From: Bacteroidales bacterium
Lineage (GTDB): Bacteria; Bacteroidota; Bacteroidia; Bacteroidales; F082
Assembly: GCA_029983675.1 (NCBI GenBank)
Contig: JASBYY010000015.1
Coordinates: 1 to 54,021, forward strand
Reading direction: 5' to 3'
Length of the DNA: 54,021 bases
In this document: in pieces, positions 52,385-54,021 of the stretch
Layout of the letters: every line of letters begins with the position of its first letter
How positions within the stretch are numbered: the stretch's first letter is position 1
Position numbers and translations under genes: made by a program
Notes under the pieces: model-generated
Databases searched by the model: none
Seen by the model: the letters and a program-made list of their open reading frames with translations, nothing else
Told to the model about the DNA's origin: nothing

Positions 52385-53656
52385 TCACTCTTCGTTTTCA
52401 AACTCAGCCTTCAGAATCCGAAACACTTCTTTCACTGTTTCTATCTCAAGGTCGGCACGCGAGGCAACGACTTCAGGGGTATAAGAAAGGACGTTCTTGG
52501 CAGTGTCGCAGCCCATATTGTACAGGGCGTCGAGCACCCACTGATCGATTTCATCGGAAAATTCCTGCAAATCGACATCCTCTTCGCTCTCATTGCCTTC
52601 CGTATTGCGATAAACATCAATATTATAGCCTGTCAACCGGCCCGCCAACTTGATGTTATAGCCGCCTTTACCGATGGCAAGGCTGACCTGGTCGTTTTCC
52701 ATATAGACGTTGGCCAGTTTATTTTCTTCATCGAAAACGATACTGGTGATCTTTGCAGGGCTAAGGGCGCGGCTGATAAACAGTGTTGGGTTGGTCGTGT
52801 AGTTGATCACGTCGATATTTTCGTTGCGCAACTCACGCACAATGCCATGAATGCGCGATCCTTTCATTCCGACACAAGCTCCCACGGGGTCGATGCGGTC
52901 GTCATACGATTCAACTGCGATCTTAGCACGCTGTCCGGGTTCGCGGACAATGCGGCGGATGGTGATCAGCCCGTCGTAAACCTCAGGCACTTCGGCCTCG
53001 AAAAGACGCTGCAGAAACACTTCCGATGTTCGTGACAAAGTGATGACAGGAGAACCGTTCAAGCTATCGACACTCTTCACAATAGCACGCAACGAATCAC
53101 CTTTTTTATAAGAGTCGGCAGGGATTTGCTCGGCACGGGGCAAGGTCAGCTCGATACCTTCATCGTCAATGGCAATGATTTCACGTTTCCATACGTGGTT
53201 GACTTCGGTCGTGATGATCTCGCCCACCTTCTCCTTGTACTTCTGGAAGATGTTTTCTTTCTTGTATTCCAAGATCTTGGTCTGAAGGTTCTGGCGCAAT
53301 GCCAATATGTCGCGCCGGCCAAAGCTATCGATGCCAAGACGTTCGCTCACCTCGTCGTCCACCTCAAAGTCTGGCTCGATCTTCACGGCATCTGACAATT
53401 TGATCTGACGCAACGGATCCTCAAGGTTGTCGTCATCGACAACAACCCTATTGTGATAGATTTCAAAGTCGCCTTTATCCACATTGACGATGATATCGAT
53501 GAATTCCTCCGTATCGGCATCGAATTTCTTGTTCAACATGGCCCGAAACACATCCTCCATGATGCGCATGATCGCCTCACGGTCGATATTCTGCGTTTCC
53601 TTAATCTCGGAGAAGGTCTCCACTAAGTTCAAGGTTTTCTGGCTATTTGTTTCCAT
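52385..53656 (-). CDS. nusA: Transcription termination/antitermination factor NusA
   Basis: A 423-residue RNA-polymerase-binding factor. The N-terminal domain (about 1-125) is followed by an S1 domain (about 135-200, VGEIITTEVNHVWKREIIAID..) and KH domains (about 230-370) with VGACVGMKGSRIHGIVREL and AIGKGGYNIKLAGRLTGYNIDVY. A short C-terminal helical region follows. The E. coli acidic repeats are missing, which is normal for this phylum. It lies 63 bases upstream of infB and 26 bases downstream of rimP in the same operon. Confidence 0.96.
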   Translation of the reverse strand: METNSQKTLNLVETFSEIKETQNIDREAIMRIMEDVFRAMLNKKFDADTEEFIDIIVNVDKGDFEIYHNRVVVDDDNLEDPLRQIKLSDAVKIEPDFEVDDEVSERLGIDSFGRRDILALRQNLQTKILEYKKENIFQKYKEKVGEIITTEVNHVWKREIIAIDDEGIELTLPRAEQIPADSYKKGDSLRAIVKSVDSLNGSPVITLSRTSEVFLQRLFEAEVPEVYDGLITIRRIVREPGQRAKIAVESYDDRIDPVGACVGMKGSRIHGIVRELRNENIDVINYTTNPTLFISRALSPAKITSIVFDEENKLANVYMENDQVSLAIGKGGYNIKLAGRLTGYNIDVYRNTEGNESEEDVDLQEFSDEIDQWVLDALYNMGCDTAKNVLSYTPEVVASRADLEIETVKEVFRILKAEFENEE

Positions 53657-53682
53657 TTTATTATTATATATTTAATTATTTA

Positions 53683-54021
53683 TCAGGATGTTATATAAGG
53701 CTTAAGTTCAATTTCGGATCGGTCGAATTTCATATTGCCAATCTCTGTTTCTTCTTTTTTCTTCCTTTTCGCACTCTTTTGCGGGAGAAGCTCTATTTCT
53801 ACCGTTTGGTCGTCGAAAGCAATCAGCTTACCGATTTTCTTGAGCCAGTCTTTCGTTTTCACTTCGACTTCCTTACCGGCATATTTTTTCAGTTGCCGTT
53901 CCATGACCAACGGACTGTTCAGACCATACGACAACACGTTCAGTTCAAAGTCTTCCGCATCCCGATCGAGGCGGCTTTCGATAAAACGGCTCACTGCGAT
54001 GCAGTCATCAATGGTCACGGC
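53683..54021 (-). CDS. rimP: Ribosome maturation factor RimP (partial)
   Basis: Only the C-terminal part is in the window; the frame stays open to the right edge. It has the family segment VTIDDCIAVSRFIE, LNVLSYGLNSPL (in place of LEVSSPGLDRPL), then a C-terminal SH3-like domain (about KEVEVKTKDWLKKIGKLIAFDDQTVEIEL) and a basic KRKKKEE tail. RimP is needed for 30S maturation. Its position just before nusA-infB matches the conserved operon. The apparent GTG start at 54018 is only the edge of the frame. Confidence 0.9.
   Translation of the reverse strand, partial: AVTIDDCIAVSRFIESRLDRDAEDFELNVLSYGLNSPLVMERQLKKYAGKEVEVKTKDWLKKIGKLIAFDDQTVEIELLPQKSAKRKKKEETEIGNMKFDRSEIELKPYITS

Noticed and set aside
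1..54021. tRNA or rRNA genes
   Set aside because: No T-arm GGTTCGAATCC-type segments paired with a cloverleaf, and no rRNA-like stretches, were found on reading both strands.

Overview
The window comes from a member of the Bacteroidota, most likely an uncultured Bacteroidales. The evidence is in the sequence itself. Promoters carry the TAnnTTTG -7 box typical of this phylum, often written as GCAAAGATA on the opposite strand. Signal peptides and lipoboxes are Bacteroidetes-like. One protein ends in a gliding-motility/T9SS type B C-terminal domain. Clade-typical genes are present: two-subunit 2-oxoglutarate:ferredoxin oxidoreductase, tandem OmpH/Skp genes beside bamA-uppS, DUF6089, DUF1573, DUF2975 with a paired XRE regulator, and an ATPase with DUF4143. 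No rRNA, tRNA or CRISPR array was found.

Layout. 1-5.8 kb: a lipoprotein remnant, korAB (minus strand), a divergent small 2[4Fe-4S] ferredoxin gene, and two related lipoproteins. 5.8-8.1 kb: a Ser/Thr-kinase/AAA+ ATPase fusion followed by a small YbjN-like protein. 8.3-13.0 kb: a divergent lipid-type locus, with alpha-oxoamine synthase, SDR and MarR on minus and a second SDR and a double-VOC protein on plus. 13.1-21.4 kb: an envelope and housekeeping block on minus (two OmpH, BamA, UppS, DUF6089, NadK, CBS protein, RsgA). 21.4-31.9 kb: an outer-membrane barrel, a small membrane-anchored protein, DprA, LepA, a 1374-residue PPDK-like dikinase lacking the PEP barrel, and GAPDH.

31.9-40.0 kb is the accessory stretch. 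It holds a MITE-like element with 14-15 bp terminal inverted repeats and REP-like palindromes, a three-copy family of GAGGnTGTGTC hairpins, a 55-residue membrane protein, a lipoprotein/thioredoxin/DUF1573 operon, a DUF4143 ATPase behind a 3 x 23 bp tandem repeat, a lipoprotein pseudogene broken by a stop and a frameshift, another lipoprotein, and the DUF2975/XRE pair. 40.0-54.0 kb returns to core genes: a T9SS cargo protein, RelA/SpoT, PurA, a transglutaminase-like lipoprotein, and the infB-nusA-rimP operon, which runs off the right edge.

Most functions are standard. The parts worth a second look are the kinase-AAA+ fusion with its small partner, the alpha-oxoamine synthase/SDR locus (possible sphingolipid or sulfonolipid synthesis), the orphan dikinase, the Cys-tailed lipoprotein/thioredoxin/DUF1573 cassette, and the repeats and decayed genes between 31.9 and 38.4 kb. 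All assignments come from reading motifs and translations; no database search was run.
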